Assembly (NCBI RefSeq): GCF_040958095.1
Contig: NC_091154.1
Coordinates: 43,139,452 to 43,203,451, forward strand
From: Procambarus clarkii
Lineage: Eukaryota > Arthropoda > Malacostraca > Decapoda > Cambaridae
Direction of reading: 5' to 3'
Length of the DNA: 64,000 bases
A model generated the notes under the pieces. That model did not search any database. It was given only the letters and a program-made list of their open reading frames with translations, and was not told where the DNA came from. Below, in pieces: positions 1 through 11,100 of this stretch (the stretch's first letter is position 1; every line of letters begins with the position of its first letter). Made by a program: the position numbers and the translations under genes.

Positions 1-266
1 TTTGCATAGACTGTTTACACAGATTAAGTTTGACCCTGGGGATATCAAAGATATATTTATTTCAGGTGTGGTGATAAAGGGTCCTATTACATCTGTCCAG
101 GGAGAGTTTCAGAGCATGGTTTGCATATAAGAACAGGGTTTTGTAAATGTAGTTGACACAAGAGAATATGTGGAGTTAATATTTAGCAAGTTAAGGGATT
201 TAAACAGGGGAGCTGAGTGTTGTCTGAAAGCAGAGTTTGTTATTATTCTGATAGTAGGTTTTTGCT
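1..266 (-). mobile_element. LINE-A (short subtype) 3' fragment, ORF2 C-terminus
   Basis: Minus-strand remnant of the C-terminal part of a Jockey/CR1-superclade ORF2. The reading includes IITQQKPTIRIITNSAFRQH, which matches the better copy at 1667-2640 (IIIQQKSAIRIISNSAFRQH) and is followed by the same SLNMLN-like stretch. The DNA from position 1 parallels that around 1773-2045, so the fragment runs out of the window on the left. Homology stops near 266, at the start of a LINE-B-type fragment, with a few bases (tggg) of microhomology at the join. It is too broken to code for anything. Confidence 0.75.
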
Positions 267-1075
267 GGGTGATGATGGGTATACCAACACCCAAAATGTT
301 CTGAACTCTGTATTGCACACATGTCAGGAACTAGGCTTGGTCATCTCAGTAGAGAAAACAAATATCCTAACCGACGTCCACCCAGACGAGGTGGGGCCGT
401 TCGCAAAATGCAGTTGCATGATGGCTCTCTGCTCGACTATGTAACCAGATACAAATACCTTGGTCGTGAAGTTCCACTGTACCGCAACGTTGTAGCCAGA
501 CTGGGTCGCCAATGTAGAGAGAGGCTCCGTGCTCTCAAGGCTGTGGCAGGCTACCATCTAAGCTATGGTGCAAATGTGAGAATTGTCAAAATGATATATC
601 TCTCATATATTAGATCTCTGATTGATTATGTTGCACCCATGCTTGCCCTAGTGACTGAGAGAATGCTTGGAGGGCTGGAAAAGATGCAAAACGAAGCCAT
701 GAGGATAATCCTCGGATGCCCCCGTACAACTGAATTACTAAACATGAGGAAGGAACTGAATATTTCATGTGTAAGTGATCGTATCACTGAAATTAATGCT
801 TTAATTGGTATCAAGATGCTTAGGCTAACCCACCCCTAACCCCTGCACAGAAGCCCTCAAAGCCTTCTTCCTTGAAGATCAGCATCCCTCTAAATGGATT
901 GCCGTAACTGCCAATGTGCTCAGAATGTATAACTTTCATCACCCTTACCAAGAGAGACAAGAACAACACTTTCCTTCCCCATGGGAGATCACTCCTTTCC
1001 AAATTATTGTCCCCCCTTTCCCACCCAAGAAGCTGATTAAAGAACAAGCCTTGCTTCGACAAGAAGCAAAGTAAA
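267..1075 (+). pseudogene. LINE-B-type fragment: end of RT and linker before RNase H
   Basis: Plus-strand fragment of an I-group LINE reverse transcriptase. It starts abruptly in the region after the catalytic YADD box (GYTNTQNVLNS), passes through the conserved thumb (YKYLGREV, LRALKAVAGYHLSYG, YIRSLIDYVAPML, EKMQNEAMRIILGCPR) and, after a frame change near 835, ends with a linker reading EALKAFFLEDQHPSKW that closes at a TAA near 1073. There is no RNase H. The same family lies on the minus strand at 60648-62585, where RRGGALRKMQLDDGSLLD matches the RRGGAVRKMQLHDGSLLD seen here; there the 5' half is kept and here the 3' half. LINE-B at 16715-21432 is a more distant intact relative (YIRSLIDYVAPML against YVRSVIDYAAPVL). 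Confidence 0.85.
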
Positions 1076-1666
1076 ATGCCTTAAGCCAAATTTATTTATT
1101 TATTTATTTTATTTATTTATATATATATACAAGAAGGTACATTGGGTTTGTGAGAATACATTGGATAGTACAGTATTTACATTCTTGTAAAGCCACTAGT
1201 ACGCACAGCGTTTCGGGCAGGTCCTTAATCTAGCAGATAATTTTAAGTAGGTAATTTCAATCAGAATTGATAAATGATAAAGATACATTACAAGAGAAAA
1301 ATGAAATGAGAGAGATAAGTAGGTATATTAAAGCACATTGTTATATTAAAGCTCTGATTGATTACATTGACAGCTTGATTAGTAATTTAAACAAGGTTAA
1401 TAGACACCAAACAGCAGATTGACAGCACATATAAGACAGCAATGATCACAATGGTAAAGATGTTCAGATTGGGTACATAAAGATTGGGAGACTGGGTAGC
1501 AAAAGATACAGATAAACAAGATTTATAAACACCATACAACAGATTGGCAGCACATATAAGAAAACAGCAATGATCACAATGGTAAAGATGTTCAAATTGG
1601 GAACATGAAGGTTGGGAGATTGGGTAGCAATTGATACAGTGCAATTTTAAGGCAAAAAGTGAAAAA

Positions 1667-2640
1667 CTATGAAGATGAAATTAGGTACTTTTTGGTATTG
1701 ATTTTGAATGATGTAAAAGTTGGACAGCTTTTCAATTCAGTAGGGAGTGAGTTCCACAAACTGGGTCCCTTTATTTGCATAGAGTGTTTACACAGATTAA
1801 GTTTAACTCTGGGGATATCAAAGAGATATTTATTTCTGGTGTGGTGATAATGGGTCCTATTACATCTGTCCAAGAAGAGTTTCAGACAAGGATTTGCATT
1901 TAAGAACAGGGTTTTGTAAATGTAGTTGACACAAGAGAATTTGTGGAGTGAGATTATGTTTAGCATGTTTAGGGAGTTAAACAAGGGGGGCTGTGTGTTG
2001 TCTGAAAGCAGAATTTGATATTATTCTGATAGCAGATTTTTGCTGGATGATGATGGACTTGAGATGGTTTGCAGTGGTTGAACCCCATGCACAGATACCA
2101 TAGTTGAGATAGGGATAGATTAGTGCATAATATAGAGAGATGAGAGCAGAGTTAGGAATATAATATCTGATTTTGGAGAGTATACCAACTGTTTTAGAGA
2201 CTTTCTTAGTTATGTGTTGTATGTGGGTACTGAAGTTGAGTCTCTTGTCTAGGAATATGCCAAGAAACTTTCCATCATTTTTATTGCTAATGTTTACATT
2301 GTCAATCTGAAGCTGAATTGCATTTGTAGATTTGCTTCCAAATAGGATGTAGTAGGTCTTTTCTATGTTAAGTGTTAGTTTGTTGGTTGACATCCATAAG
2401 TGGACTTTTTTTAATTCATTATCAACACCATTTAGTGTATGTGGGTTGGGGTTGGAGTAGATGAGGGTAGTATCATCAGCAAACAAAATAGGTTTCAGAA
2501 TGTTAGAGACATTAGGCAGATCATTAATGTATATAAGAAAAAGAAGAGGTCCCAAGATGCTGCCCTGTGGCACTCCAACAGTTATTGGTAGAATGGGAGA
2601 GATTATATTATTGATGGCTACACATTGGTGTCTATCACTA
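1667..2640 (-). pseudogene. LINE-A ORF2 C-terminal half (reverse transcriptase)
   Basis: The RT palm is read clearly: [19 protein letters not shown] (motif B region), FLIYINDLP, then FADDTTLIYS with the catalytic Asp pair, HLWMSTNKLTLNIEKT and GKFLGIFLDKRLNFSTHIQH. A frame change near 1980 separates this from the C-terminal domain (SLNMLN, THYHHTRNKYLFDIPRVKL, GPSLWNSLP, KKYLISSS, stop at 1667). No RNase H follows, which separates the family from the I-group LINEs nearby. The upstream half of the same gene is at 7924-8866. An A-long element sits between them, so no functional enzyme is possible. Confidence 0.85.
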
Positions 2641-2641
2641 A
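2634..2641. repeat. Target-site duplication, left copy (ATCACTAA)
   Basis: Eight bases repeated at 7916-7923, bracketing the inserted LINE-A exactly where the host ORF2 is interrupted. Confidence 0.75.
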
Positions 2642-2976
2642 TACAATACAATACAATACAATACAATACAATTTTACAATACAATACAATTTTACAATAC
2701 AATACAATTTTATTTAGGTAAGGTACATACATACAATAAATATTTACAAGGATTGTTTAACTTATAGGTATAGCTAGTACATACAATGCCTAAAGCCACT
2801 ATTACGCAAAGCGTTTCGGGCATGATAAACTTAAGTGACAAGCTTAATACTAATTGAACATAATGAGTAGAATGAAAACAAGAAATGAAAAAGCAGCACA
2901 AATACAATTATGTCGACAAACAGCGCTCTTTAAAGAAAAAAACAGACATTGGTTGACAATAGAAGGGTAAGGTAGG

Positions 2977-5973
2977 TTACAGGGAATTTATTAGGTATAG
3001 CTTCGCTTTTAACTTAAACTGGTTGAGAGAGGTACAGTCTTTAACATGGTTGGGAAGGTCATTCCACATTCTGGGCCCCTTGATTTGTAGAGCATTTCTA
3101 GTTTGATTAAGTCGTACTCTAGGAATATCAAAACTGTATTTATTTCTGGTGTGATGCTCATGGGTTCTGATACAACCTTCTATGAAGCTTTTGAGATCAG
3201 GATTGGCATTATAGTTTAGCGTTTTATATATGTATAATACACAGGAGAGAATGTGCAGTGACTTAATGTCTAACATATTCAGAGATTTAAGTAGGGGTAC
3301 CGAGTGATGTCTGGGGCCAGAATTGGATATTGTCCTAATAGCAGCTTTGTGTTGAGTAATTAGAGGACGTAAGTGATTTTGGGTAGTAGAGCCCCAAGCA
3401 CAAATACCATAGTTGAGATATGGATAGATAAGGGAGTAATAGAGAGTCACCAGGGCAGGGCGTGGTACATAATATCTGATCTTAGAAAGAATGCCCACAG
3501 TTTAGTTTTTGAAACTTTTTTTGATATGTTTAGAATGTGTCCCTGGAAATTAAGCTTGTGGTCAATGAGGATGCCAAGGAATTTGCCATCTAATTTGTTA
3601 CAAATTTGGGTATTGTTTATTTTGAGATTTATTTGATTAAAGGATTTATTGCCAAACAGAATATAAAAGGTTTTGTCAATGTTAAGGGTGAGTTTGTTGG
3701 CAGTTAGCCACAGATGGACTTTATTTAGCTCAGTATTTACTGTGGCATTTAGAGCAAGGGGATCAGGACTGGAGTAAATGAAGGTTGTGTCGTCAGCAAA
3801 TAGAATTGGTTTGAGGTGTTGGGAGGCATTTGGAAGGTCATTAATGTAGATGAGAAAGAGGAGAGGGCCAAGTATGCTGCCCTGGGGAACACCAATGTTG
3901 ATGGGTAGGGTGGGAGAAATTGTGTTATTCACAGAAACATATTGGAGCCTGTCAGTAAGGTAGGATTTGAGGTATTGTAGGGAGTGTCCTCTGACTCCAT
4001 AATGATGTAATTTAAGAAGAAGGTTTTGGTGGTTGACAGTGTCAAAAGCTTTACGCAGGTCCACAAACAACCCAACAGAGAACTCATTTTTATCAAGAGC
4101 TGTATGAATCGAGTTAAGCATACTAATAAGTGCATCGTTAGTGCTTTTTTGGGTCTGAAGCCATATTGGCAAGGGCTAAGTATATTGAGTTTGGCTAGAT
4201 ATGAGTAAAGCTGCTTATAGATTAGTTTTTCAAAAATTTTTGACAAGTTTGGCAGGATAGATATAGGTCTGTAGTTGTTAACATCTGTGAGATTACCACA
4301 TTTGTGGACAGGCGTTACTCTCGCTTTTTTTAGAATATCTGGGAAGGTTTGGAGTTCAAGTGACTTGTTGAAGAGCAAAGCAATAGCAGGGGCTAAAGGT
4401 CTGGAGGCTTTTTTGTAAATTAAAGTTGGTATCTCCTCAAGGGCACCAGACTTGGTTTTAAGGGAAAGGATTATCTCATTGACGTCAGTGGAATTAATAG
4501 GCTTTAGGTACAGAGACTGTGGATAGTTACCTGAAAGATAGTCATTAATGTCTGTACTGGAAGATGGAATATCATTTGCAAGGGATGAACCAATGGAAGA
4601 GAAGAACCTATTGAACTCAGTAGCAGAATCAGAGGCAGAAAGCTGACCATTGTTATTAGACAGGAGAGTCGGTTTGTTATTTAAAGACTTCTTTGATCCC
4701 AATATTTGAGAAATTGTTCTCCAAGTTTGTTTAATGTTGCTCTTTATTTGGGTAAATTTATCTTCAGTAGTATTTAGTTTTGGCTCGTCTAATTATCTTA
4801 GACAGCAATAATGAGTAATTCTTTGAGAATTCTTTGGAGACAATTCCTAACCTATACTTCTTCTCAAGGTCATGCTTTTTATTAATAGATTTAAGTATTC
4901 CCTTTGTAAGCCAGGGATTGTTAAGCCTTTTGGTTGTGACTTGTTTTGTAAGCATAGGACAGTGGGTATTATAAAGGCTAAGAGTTTTTTGAAGAAAAGA
5001 TTGTACTGCAAGGTTGATGTCCACTATGTTACCTAACTCGGACTCCCAGTTGACATTATCAGCAGCAGTTATAAAATTGTCTATAGCAGTTTCATTGTGT
5101 AGTCTAAAACGTATCACTCTTGACTCAAGAGGTGGTTTGCTAATGTTAGTTAAGAGAAATGTGGGGTAATGATCTGTAGTGCTATCGGTGATTATACCTG
5201 AAGTAAGCGGAGAGGTTATGTTTGTCCAGATGTGATCGAGCGTCGTGGCAGTGCTATCAGTGATTCTAGTAGGTCTAGTGATTAAGGGTATGAGGAAGCA
5301 GGAATTCATACAGTTGAGGAAGCTAACAGCAGTGGGGTGTTCAGGCTCGCAGAGGTCAATATTAAAGTCCCCTGCGATAATTAGGTGGTTTTTGTTCAGT
5401 CTGTTATCAAGTATTAGATTTCTAAGGTTTGAGTTGAATTCGGACACATCAGTGTTAGGAATTCTATAAACTGCGCCCACAGTCAGGACAGACTCGGCAC
5501 CCTTGACTCTGAAGCTGGCGAAGATATACTCCCCATAGCAGTCTCTGGTTCTAATTTCTTTTAAGCATGTTAGTTCTTGGTGGTAGTAAAGAGCAGTGCC
5601 ACCACCTCTCTGAATTTGACGACAGTTGTGAATTGCTGAGTAGTTAGGCATGTTAAAGAGCTGAGTAGTATCCTCTTTCAACCACTGTTTCAGTAAGTAT
5701 AATAAAAGAGAATTTGTTGTCAACAGCTTCAATCAAGGCACTAACATCATCGAAGTGTTTACCTAGGGATCTAACGTTCAAATTGATTACAGAGATATTG
5801 TGATTATGAGTTAATACATTGTTTACATCATGTGCTGCAAAATATCTGCAATTTAGATCATTAAAGTGATAATTGTCATAGATAGTGGATAAGAGGTTAA
5901 GTTCAGGGTCTATACTTGTCTGCATAAAAAAAGCTGATTGCAGGAAAAACAAGGGAAGAAAGGCAAATAACAA
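2977..5973 (-). pseudogene. LINE-A ORF2: endonuclease and reverse transcriptase, frameshifted
   Basis: Non-LTR ORF2 read across several frames. The N-terminal apurinic-type endonuclease shows NLNVRSLGKHFDDV, then RGGGTALYYH, LIIAGDFNIDL, TLDHIWTN and TTDHYPTFLL (the C-terminal Asp-His). A basic linker follows (NNPWLTKGILKSINKKHDLEKKYR). The RT has [53 protein letters not shown] and [10 protein letters not shown]. The protein ends at YLINSL. I count at least four frame breaks, near 5695, 4775, 4150 and 3500, so this copy is dead although its UTRs and ORF1 are intact. The family has no RNase H domain. The matching plus-strand gene at 23114-24992 and 41737-42986 is close enough to serve as an internal check on each domain. 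Confidence 0.9.
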
Positions 5974-6574
5974 GGTAGAAATAAGCTATAAAATAGGGAA
6001 AAAGATGTACACAATACAGAACAAAGCAAACTCAAAAGGGGCTTACAGGGGTACAATGGAGTAAGGGAGTATGGCTAGGCTAGGCAACCTAGGTAATAAA
6101 TGAGATTAACGAAAAAACATATGAACATGGACTATACAAAACACAAGATATAGAAATACAAAACAAAAATATAAACAAGACTAAGCAATACAAAAACAAA
6201 TTGAGCAAAAATGAAAAATGAGGTAGATTGCTTACAAGTACTCTCAGGTACACTGTAAGTAACAATTTGCAATTTGAGATACAGGCAAAGCCAGGGGTAC
6301 AATGGAGTAAGGGAGCATGGCGAGGCTAGGCAACCTAGGTAATAAATGGAATCAAAGAAAAGTTGAATAATAAGCATAGGCAAATTTAAGCTAATGATTA
6401 TTAACTATAAATAGTTCAGTTATGACTGTATAATTAATAAGACCTGAAGAACTATTTATGCACTCAATTAAAAAATTTCAGTAAATGACTAGTTAAGAGT
6501 AAGTTAAAAATTAAGTCAGAAAATGAAACAATGAGACTTAGGAAACCTAGCCCCACTAGTTGACAGGGGGTTAA
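5974..6574 (-). other. Inter-ORF region of LINE-A with a ~57-bp direct repeat
   Basis: AT-rich spacer between ORF1 and ORF2 with no ORF of its own. It holds two near-identical copies of a ~57-bp block, at 6046-6102 and 6292-6349 (core ACAATGGAGTAAGGGAG, then GGCAACCTAGGTAATAAATG). The partner element has an unrelated-looking AT-rich spacer of similar size at 22575-23110. Confidence 0.6.
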
Positions 6575-7651
6575 TTAAGTTAATTCACTGGGAGTGATAA
6601 TGAGCTGAGACAGACCACATTGGGAGAGGAAAGCGTTGAGGTTCTCTTCTTTAGTAATAGTGAACATTTTGCCCTCTGCGGTTTTTCTCACCTTTATCAG
6701 TCCATCTCTAACGAAGCACTGATGAATCGCATCTGGGTTTTGTTGACGGATTTGACGCAGGCGGTAGAGGAGGTGCTGTCTGTTCCTAGTCAAGCACTCG
6801 TTGATGTATAATCCCGTCCGTTGGGCTACAGCTGTCCGGACTAGATTGGATTTCGTGAACTGGGAAGACAGCTTCAGGCGAATTTTCCGTTGGTTTTGAC
6901 TTGATGGATTCTTTTTGCCTACTCTGTAGGCAGCAATAACGTCAGATTTGTTTAGAATGAGCTGCAATTTGTCTTTTATGAGATCCAGAGCTATTTCGAC
7001 ACAGTTTTCATCATCATGTTCCACAGGTAAATCTTGGGACGACACTATAACAGAGTCTAGCAGCTTTTGCTGGTCTTGTTCATCCTGGGAAACAGAACGC
7101 TGGGCTGAAAATGTACTGATACATGCAGTCATTTTGTTGAGGGCTTCCTCCTGTTTTTTAATGGCTTCATCAGTTTTCAGAAGGTTGCTTTCCTCACGGA
7201 GATCATTTAAATCATGCTGAAGTTGGTCTTGGCTTGCCTTGCAGTTTCTAATTTCCTCGCGGAGGAGGGTTATTTCTTGTTGTTGTTGTTGGAGATTAGC
7301 GCGGATCGCTAGATTCTCATTTAGAAGACTCAAGATGATAGCATTTTGAGACTCGAGGACTTGGCACAACTTTTTAAACCACTGATTCTCGGCCCAGTTA
7401 TAGAATTCCGGTGAGGGACCGGAAGCTCGCTTGAGTTGCTTATAGTGGGATGCTAGCATGTCCATAGGAGAGGGTTGAGATGTCTCTGCTCCCTTGCTCA
7501 AAGGGGTGGAGGGGAAGGCAGCACCGCTGCCCTGGACCCCAGAGCTTCCAGACGGAGAAACACGAATATTGTTTGAGTTGGCCGGGATGGTTGCCTTGTT
7601 AAGGGGTTTGTTGTCCTTCTTTCTCTGCACAGCCCCATGTTTAGGAGACAT
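6575..7651 (-). CDS. LINE-A ORF1 protein (coiled-coil, nucleic-acid chaperone type)
   Basis: Intact 358-residue ORF with an ATG at 7651. The N-terminus is basic and low-complexity (KHGAVQRKKDNK, then a Ser/Gly/Pro stretch to about residue 60). Next is a conserved block SHYKQLKRASGP..FYNW. A long heptad-rich coiled coil follows at about 95-175, including a QQQQQ run and LREEIRNCKASQDQLQHDL. The C-terminal half (about 215-345) has a hydrophobic/basic pattern that resembles the L1-ORF1/transposase-22 type RNA-binding domain: VIAAYRVGKK, RIRLKLSSQF, LYINECLTRNRQHLLYRLR, FTITKEENLNAFL. By analogy with LINE ORF1 proteins it should trimerise and bind the element RNA. The damaged ORF1 at 16548-22575 aligns along its whole length. 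The fold assignment is by pattern only. Confidence 0.8.
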   Translation of the reverse strand: MSPKHGAVQRKKDNKPLNKATIPANSNNIRVSPSGSSGVQGSGAAFPSTPLSKGAETSQPSPMDMLASHYKQLKRASGPSPEFYNWAENQWFKKLCQVLESQNAIILSLLNENLAIRANLQQQQQEITLLREEIRNCKASQDQLQHDLNDLREESNLLKTDEAIKKQEEALNKMTACISTFSAQRSVSQDEQDQQKLLDSVIVSSQDLPVEHDDENCVEIALDLIKDKLQLILNKSDVIAAYRVGKKNPSSQNQRKIRLKLSSQFTKSNLVRTAVAQRTGLYINECLTRNRQHLLYRLRQIRQQNPDAIHQCFVRDGLIKVRKTAEGKMFTITKEENLNAFLSQCGLSQLIITPSELT

Positions 7652-7915
7652 GATTGGTTAGAATGGACTGGGGGTATATATTGTGAAGAAACTTGCGTCA
7701 GGCAGCGCGGTGGCGGCAGCAGGCACTGGTACTCACAGCCGTAGAGGAATGTTTTGAAACTTAATTGAGATGGAATGAGTTGATTTTGGTCGGTTACTTT
7801 GGTTTTGCTATAACATGCTAGGACTCCATGTACTTAGCTGCCTGTGGGTGGCGGTCTACATCATCTGGCGGTAGTATAAGGGCTGATATACAGCTTAGAG
7901 TGAGGAGCGCAGCGT

Positions 7916-7923
7916 GATCACTA
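7916..7923. repeat. Target-site duplication, right copy (ATCACTAA)
   Basis: Partner of 2634-2641. Beyond it the older LINE-A ORF2 resumes. Confidence 0.75.
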
Positions 7924-8866
7924 AGATAGGATTCGATATAGTCCAGTGCATAGCCTCGGATTCCATAATGATGGAGTTTACTTAAGAGGTAATCGTGATT
8001 AACAGTATCAAAGGCCTTTCTCAGGTCAATGAAAAGTCCAATTGGAAACTCATTTTTGTCAAGAGCTGAGTAAATTATATCAAGGAGACTAATAATTGCA
8101 TCGTTGGTACTCTTTTGAGAGCGGAATCCAAACTGACAGGGGCTAAGAATGTCGAATTTTACGAGATAGGAGTAGAGCTGTTTGTAGATAATTTTTCCAA
8201 ATATTTTTGATAGTATGGATAGGTTCGATATTGGTCTATAGTTGTTTATGTCTGACGGATTACCTCCTTTATGAACTGGCGTTACTCTTGCTTTTTTAAG
8301 GATATCAGGGAAGGTATGACGCTCAAGGGATTTGTTGAACAGCAGAGCTATGGGAGGCGCTCTTGTATACAATGGATGGGATTTCACTGATGTTCCCAGC
8401 TTTGGTTTTTAGTGAGTGTATGATGGACACAACATCTGACGGGCTGACTGGTGAGAGGAGAAGAGTTTGGATAGCTGCCTGAGAGATATGTGTCTGAGTC
8501 TGTGGGATTTTACTTGCAAGGTTAGCACCAATCGATGAAAAGAAGCTATTAAATTCATTCGCCATTTCTAAGTCAGATGACAGTGTAAGGCCATCCTTAG
8601 AGACTGTTATCTGGTTTTGGGAGTGTTGTTTAGTTCCCAGGATGTTAGAGATGGTATTCCATGTGCTTTTCATGTTGCCTTTTGCTTCTTTGAATCTAGT
8701 CTCATAATATGAAAGTTTTGCTTTTCTTATGATACTGGTAAGCACTGACGAGTACCTTTTAACTACTTCCATTGAAACTAGGCCACTCCTAAATTTCTTT
8801 TCGTATTCGTGTTTTTTGTTGATTGAATTAATTATGAAAAATTGATGCTTTAGTCAGAGAGCGCTC
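7924..8866 (-). pseudogene. LINE-A (short) ORF2 middle part: linker and RT fingers
   Basis: Continuation of the gene at 1667-2640. On the minus strand it reads INSINKKHEYEKKFRSG, then VVKRYSSVLTSIIRKAKLSYY, FNSFFSSIGANLASKIP and, after a frame break near 8365, IALLFNKSLERHTFPDI, NNYRPISNLSILSKIFGKII, SPCQFGFRSQKSTNDAI and [21 protein letters not shown], stopping at YLSD where the A-long element was inserted. The upstream endonuclease is missing because LINE-C sequence begins at about 8871. Confidence 0.85.
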
Positions 8867-8870
8867 CCTG

Positions 8871-11041
8871 TACTCAAGGGGATGACCATAAAGTGACAAA
8901 GAGGGACGAAGAACGACCCGCTTCCGAGTAAAAGTCATGGCACAAGTCTTAGTAGTAGAGAACTTGAAGCCATGATCGGTGGCCCAAGATGACACGGCAT
9001 CAATCGCAAGTTGAAGCCGCCGTTGAAGGAGAGGTGAATCATCACCTCGACAGCAAAGAGTAAGATCATCAACATAAAGAGCGGAGAAGATGCAAGAAGG
9101 AAGGGAGGAAAGGAGATCATTGAGGGCAACCAGAAAAATAGTAGTACTCAGAACACTACCTTGGGGCACACCTTCATACTGCCGAAAAGAGGCAGAGAGA
9201 GTGGCACCAAGCCTGACTCGAAAGGTATGACGAGAGAGAAAGCTTTGACGGAAGAGAGGGAGATTACCACGAAGGCCAAAAGAACGAAGTTGGGACAGAA
9301 TATGGTATCTCCAAGTCGTGTCATAAGCCTTTTCCATGTCAAAAAGGACAGCAACAACGGAGGTCTTTGCAGCAAAAGCAGTACGAATATAGACCTCCAA
9401 GTTCACCAGGACATCAGTCGTGCTGCGGCACTTGCGAAAACCAAATTGAGAAGGAGAGAGGTGGTGATTGTGTTCCAAGAACCACATCAGACGGACATTT
9501 ACCATACGCTCAAACAGCTTGCAAACACAACTCGTGAGAGCAATAGGGCGGAAGTCCTTAGGGGACGTACCGAATCGGGAGTACAACGGCATCGAGCCAG
9601 TCCTCAGGGACAGACGACGACTCCCAGACCTGGTTATACAGATTCAGTAAATACTGAAACGTGCACAGAGGGAGATGGCGAAGCATCTCATAATGAACGT
9701 CACCTGAGCCCGCTGCCATAGATCCGCAGAAGGCCAGGGCAGACCGAAGTTCAGAAAGAGAGAAAGGATCGTTATAGGCAAGGCGGAGAAGAGTGAGGAA
9801 ATCTAAAGGAGACGATTCAAGAACAGACTTACGAAGAAGGAAGGAATGAGGAAGATGAGAACCAGAGCTAACAGAAGAAAAGTGGGAACCCAGTTCAGCC
9901 GCGACCTTCACTGGATCCGCCACAAGAGTCCCACGGAGGTGGAGAACAGGCGAGACATCTGGAACGAACTTGCCCGCAATCTTGTGGATCTTCTTCCAGA
10001 TCTGCAGTAGAGGAGTATCAGACATAATGGTGGAAACATAAGATTTCCAACCCTCACGTTTAGCAGTACGGATGGTCCTATGGGCCACCGCACTTGCCTT
10101 CAGAAACTGAATAAAAGAATCAGCCGTCTGCCGGTGGCGGTGTTTTTTCCAGGCTGCACGCTTACAGCGGACAGCCCGAGCACAGTCCGCATTCCACCAG
10201 GGAACACACTTCTATGTGCCCAGGGAGGAAGAGCGAGGGATAGAGCTGAGGGCAGCGTTGAAGACAGAGTCATAAAAAAGGAGGAGAGTGCGAGGATGAG
10301 GCAGAGAGGAGAGGTCAGAGAGAGTAGTGTGGAGGGTGAATAGGCACCAGTCAGCCTTGGCAAACTGCCACCTAGGGAAGGAAAGAGGAGGGTGGAAAGA
10401 GAAAAAGGAAGCGAGGATGGGGAAATGATCACTGTTATGGAGGTCATCAAGAACCTGCCATGTGAAATCTAAGTAGAGGGACGACGAGCAGAGAGAAAGA
10501 TCAAGACAGGAAAGAGTGCGAGTTCGAGTCCACATGAGTGGGCTCACCAGAATTCAGAAGAGATAGAGATGAAGCGAGGATGAACGGTTCGAGAAGACAG
10601 CCTTGGGTGTTTGTCAGAACATCACCCCAGAGGGAATGTCGACAGTTCAAATCACCCAAAAGGAGCACCAGCTCTGGCAAGGAGTCCAGGAGGTGCTTAA
10701 GATCAGGAAGGGAAAGAGGGACATTTGGAGGGAGATAAATGGAACAGACTGTATACCATTTACCCACAAAAACACGGGCAGCAGAACAATGGATAGGGGA
10801 CGGAAGAAGTAGGGGAACGAAGGGAATATCAGAACGAATTAAGAGAGCAGTAGAGTTATGGGCCCCAGCAAGAGCTGGGGGGAGAAAAAAAGGAATAACC
10901 ACAAAAGCGACCAGGACGAGCGCCAAGCATTGGTTCCTGGAGATAAACACAAAGTGGTGTAAACTGTGTAATTAGAAGTTGGAGTTCATGGAAGTTGGCA
11001 TAAAATCCATGAATATTCCACTGAAGAATAGACATTATCAA
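8871..11041 (-). pseudogene. LINE-C copy 2 ORF2: endonuclease and partial RT
   Basis: On the minus strand it reads SILQWNIHGFYANFHELQLL (endonuclease start), LLGDLNCRHSLWGDV, GEPTHVDS, LDDLHNSDHFPI (catalytic Asp-His), WNADCAWAVRCKR-type linker, then SPKDFRPIALTSCVCKLFERM, SPSQFGFRKCRSTTDV, VAVLFDMEKAYDTTWRY, YEGVPQGSVLSTTIFLV and ALYVDDLTLC (catalytic box). There are frame breaks near 10860, 10520, 10350 and 9590. The gene ends in the thumb at LYGHPLEY. The GC-rich, G/A-biased plus strand sets it apart from the AT-rich LINE-A pieces around it. Confidence 0.85.
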
Positions 11042-11100
11042 AGAGAAAGGACAGTAACAGAGAACAAGAAAGAAATTAAGGGAAAGAGAAACACAGTTTA

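Larger units (their letters stand above)
2642..7915 (-). mobile_element. LINE-A (long subtype), nearly full-length
   Basis: Complete minus-strand non-LTR retrotransposon of about 5.3 kb. It has a 5' UTR (about 7652-7915), ORF1 (6575-7651), an inter-ORF gap (5974-6574), a frameshifted ORF2 (2977-5973) and a 3' UTR. The UTR contains GCGTTTCGGGCATG on the plus strand at about 2811-2824 and ends in a repeated CAATA tail at 2642-2720. The 5' UTR shares a block (GATGTAG ... GGCAGCTAAGTACA on the element strand) with the other A-long element that starts near 16258. Both ends are fixed by the 8-bp target duplication. It landed in the RT gene of an older A-short copy. Confidence 0.88.
1089..8866 (-). 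mobile_element. LINE-A (short subtype), interrupted by a second LINE-A at 2642-7915
   Basis: One minus-strand element in two pieces, 1089-2641 and 7916-8866. The pieces fit: the ORF2 reading stops at SYLSD on one side of the inserted element and resumes at DRHQCVAINN on the other, as in related copies ([14 protein letters not shown]). The join is flanked by the 8-bp duplication ATCACTAA. The 3' end, at the low-coordinate side, has a TTTATT tail. Its 3' UTR carries the motif that reads GCCCGAAACGC and TAGTGGCTTTACAAGAATG on the minus strand. The 5' side is cut at about 8866, where a LINE-C fragment begins. About 2.5 kb of element remain. Confidence 0.85.

Noticed and set aside
9161..9721. Plus-strand frames opposite LINE-C (also 10080-10975, 12599-13325, 29887-31208, 39780-40943)
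   Set aside because: Antisense shadows of the GC-rich, purine-biased LINE-C strand; Arg/Glu/Lys-rich with no domain pattern.
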